Below are positions 61,778 through 64,000 of a stretch of DNA of 64,000 nt, in pieces (position 1 is the stretch's first letter; every line of letters starts with the position of its first letter). The stretch comes from Symbiodinium kawagutii. Its lineage: Eukaryota > Sar > Dinophyceae > Suessiales > Symbiodiniaceae. The position numbers were made by a program, and so were the translations under genes. The stretch lies in contig VSDK01013998.1 of NCBI GenBank assembly GCA_009767595.1, forward strand, positions 142,585 to 206,584, in the 5' to 3' direction. The notes under the pieces were generated by a model that had not been told where the DNA came from, searched no databases, and saw only the letters and a list, made by a program, of their open reading frames with translations.

Positions 61778-61880
61778 GGAGGTTGTCAACCCATAGGGGA
61801 ACCCAAAATGGTTAGTTTATAACTATAAATGGTCAATAGATTGGATGATTTCGGGGTACCTTCATTTGAAGAAACAAACA
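61778..61880. repeat. Family B element, diverged copy B12
   Basis: GGAGGTTGTCAACCCATAGG left, GGGGTACCTTCATTTGAAG then AAACAAAC right, with the family interior AATGGTTAGTTTATAAC. Confidence 0.55.
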
Positions 61881-61884
61881 TATG

Positions 61885-62465
61885 ATAGTAAGTAAAGATG
61901 GTTTCCTGATGGTTATTGATGTTTGATCATGATTGTTGGTGTTTGGCCAATGATGGATAACCATGGTCAAGTAGTGGTGTAGTAATTTTAGTAATGGCTA
62001 ATCATGGTTGATGATGGTTAACCATGGTCTGTCCGTGGTCTAGCAATGGTTTTACAGTCTGGTTGACGTAGACTGATCGAATCCGATTGGTGATGATAAA
62101 CGGAACAACCAACAGACTGGTTGGGGACCGATTGGTATTTGGACATTGTACACTATGGTCAAGTCATGGTTAATGATGATCGATATAATGATGGTTTCCT
62201 GAGGGTTATTGATGGTTAACCATGGTGAGTGATGATTAATCAGAGTTCATAATCGTTCATATTGGTCAATGACGGTGAATTGTGGTTAGTAATGGTCGAT
62301 AACAACGTGCCGGAAATAAGAAAAAATAATCCATAAATTCCAGCAGTGTTCAGCAACGGTGCTTGCTTGGACCAGGGCATTGGGTGGTTTCCTGTGACAC
62401 TGAGATATTCCGTCAGTTCATCCTGCACCACTGAGAGGTACACATCCAAAAAGTTTTCAGCGATT
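61885..62465. other. Stretch with no supported gene
   Basis: ATGGTTGATGATGGTTAACC-type sequence. GATAATGATGGTTTCCTGA appears twice in similar form (61890 and 62188). Confidence 0.5.
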
Positions 62466-62470
62466 TGAAC

Positions 62471-62588
62471 TACCCTTCGGCTATCTCACATAGCAATGGA
62501 AAATCCAACAATTATTGACGATTTCCCAGGGTTTCTCTATATAGAATATCGTGATTCTCTATTGCTATGTTAGATTCCCGGAGTGTAC
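62471..62588. repeat. Family C foldback element, copy C8
   Basis: CATAGCAATGGAAAATCCAA left, ATTCTCTATTGCTATGTTAG right, with GGGTTTCTCTATATAGAA in the centre. The outer arms are diverged. Confidence 0.7.
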
Positions 62589-62679
62589 TTACTACAAATG
62601 TTTTGCGTTTGGTATTCTTCCAGGTTCATCATTGCTGGTTCGACTATCGGTTCTCATCCACTGTTGATTTTAAATGTCG

Positions 62680-62995
62680 GCTTTTTGCATACAAAACATG
62701 GGATTCAGTTCATATCCTCCCAGTAAAGCGTCCTCAGCATCTCAATTCAACCCCAACAAAGCAGCCTCCAGCCAGACGGGGTCCCTCCTACCATCAGCAC
62801 CAGCCAAGGGTATCCCTCCGGGGTTCCAGGCATTTCCCAAGGTTTGACCTGGACATGGCTGGGTATAAAATTAAAAGCACCAGCCGAGTGCAGCGATACA
62901 AAACCAACAACCGCGGCCGGTCAATTGAGCCACAGAGCTCCAGCAGAGAGCGTGATGAACCTGGGGGTCCCAACTGGCCTTTAGGAAAGCATCCA
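62680..62995 (+). CDS. Open frame of uncertain reality
   Basis: The middle of a longer plus-strand frame (62567-63115) reads RGPSYHQHQPRVSLRGSRHF and later RDEPGGPNWPLGKHPLY, basic and Pro-rich. The first part is element C8 sequence and the end is (TATT)n, so only this section could be coding, if any. Confidence 0.2.
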
Positions 62996-62999
62996 TTAT

Positions 63000-63600
63000 A
63001 TGTATTTATCTATTTATTCATTCATGTATTTATTTATTATCTTAATTATCTATTTGTTTATACGTATGTATACATGTATGTGTATATGAAAGTATGCACT
63101 TGTATACATATTTGAGTCTTTGCTCCTGAAAGCAAAGATCCTGGCAGTGTGTCAAGAATCAGTGCCAGTGCCGGTGCTGGGGTGCCACTGGAAGGTCCCC
63201 ATTAGGAGGGGGAAAACGTGGCCCTTGATGGTATTCAATTGACGGTCCTACATGGCTTATGTTGGGGATAGCTAGTCCTACATGGCTTGTATTGAGGATA
63301 GCTAGGGTAAATGCCAGGCAAATGGTAGGTATGACTATAACCATTGACAATTGGCGAATCTTCACCAACTCATACTGTACATGGTTTATATTGAGGATAG
63401 ACCACAACAATCTATGTGAACACCTGTAGAGTTCGAACATTCCGCAATTTTTCGGGCTGAGAATTAGGGGTCCTGGATCTTTGAATCCAATTCTACCAGC
63501 TAGAGAAATTGTAATTCCTATCTATTCCAATGAAGGTTTACTCTCACCATTCATCTCCCAGTTTGTCTTGTTTGTGCTAAGATTCTAAGCATTTCCGTCC
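63000..63600. other. AT-rich stretch with a short duplication
   Basis: (TATT)n to 63110. CCTACATGGCTT..TTGAGGATAGCTAG occurs twice at 63247-63305. No gene. Confidence 0.5.
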
Positions 63601-63619
63601 CCAAAATGACCATTTCATC

Positions 63620-63790
63620 GCTTCACATTGGATCAAGGACGCAACCCCTTTGCCAACGTCCCGTTCCAGCACGCCAGTTTTTTCGACCACAGGCGGAGCT
63701 CACCCTCCTGCCATGACGTCGTGGGAGGCTGGGAAAGCAAGGAAATCATAAGCAGCAGCAGTCGATGCACTGGAACCCGCAATCTGCAAG
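63620..63790. other. Coding-like patch, strand undecided
   Basis: The plus frame NPFANVPFQHASFFDHRRSS has high third-position GC. The minus strand has an acceptor TTGCTTTCCCAG followed by PPTTSWQEGELRLWSKKLAC and a stop. Likely a real exon; strand unresolved. Confidence 0.3.
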
Positions 63791-64000
63791 GGATGATAAT
63801 GATTCATGATTATGAGGGGATATTATACCATTGTTGACGGTAGGTAGCCATGTTGATGGTTCATTAAGCTGTTGACAACATGTCAAGAAAGCAATCAAAC
63901 ACATCTATCTACCTCATGTCGCAATACTTCGTGAACAGGTGTAGCTCCCATGGGTTAACATCAACATGTACCACGCGGGCTCGGCCTCTAAGCAACCAAC

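Noticed and set aside
62567..63115. 182-codon plus-strand frame
   Set aside because: It starts in family C sequence and ends in a (TATT)n tract; only the centre could be coding and it lacks clear support.

Overview
The window looks like nuclear DNA of a dinoflagellate, possibly Symbiodiniaceae or a close relative. The reasons are a LINE with an exonuclease/endonuclease-fold domain and an RNase H domain, a ubiquitin-like protein carrying FNIP-type 22-residue leucine-rich repeats, short GC-rich exons in AT-rich repetitive introns, splice donors that appear to include GC and GA as well as GT, and simple and satellite repeats of kinds I associate with these genomes. No database was consulted, so the assignment is an inference. 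An 11-base N run at 28990-29000 marks a draft assembly. I saw no rRNA, tRNA, CRISPR array or bacterial-type operon.

Most long open frames here are artefacts of repeats. The real genes are cut into exons of about 25-200 bases that stand out by high third-position GC. I rebuilt three minus-strand exon chains by hand, using acceptor AG, donor GT/GC/GA and agreement of reading phase. Chain I (about 14.4 kb down to 5.9 kb, perhaps ending at 1142) is an alpha/beta hydrolase of the ABHD13/ABHD17 type: seven exons join without a phase conflict and give the HGN oxyanion motif, a GRSMG nucleophile elbow, and the acid and His of the triad. Chain II (about 38.2 to 19.7 kb) is a set of GC-rich exons of unknown function and may be one or two genes. 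Chain III (53.2 to 39.2 kb) is another unknown protein ending at a clear stop at 39176. An essentially complete but probably inactive LINE (about 43.0-50.0 kb, minus strand) sits in an intron of chain III. An apparently intact Ubl/FNIP-repeat gene lies at 54551-56782 (minus).

The introns carry at least four families (called A to D here) of 100-120 bp elements with terminal inverted repeats. Several stop within 7-70 bp of a predicted exon edge, which resembles introner elements, the intron-making transposons known from dinoflagellates. The LINE has split one D element into two halves.

Other structures are a 1.5 kb unit with inverted G/C-rich ends enclosing a TAGGTAGT satellite (16.70-18.19 kb), a very uniform 24-bp minisatellite (39.37-40.55 kb), a cluster of TGCCTACGCG motifs (12.49-12.74 kb), a telomere-like patch (6.35 kb), a tetranucleotide array followed by a 93-140 bp satellite (58.4-59.8 kb), and a small secreted-protein reading frame broken by one in-frame TAG (4.29-4.60 kb).
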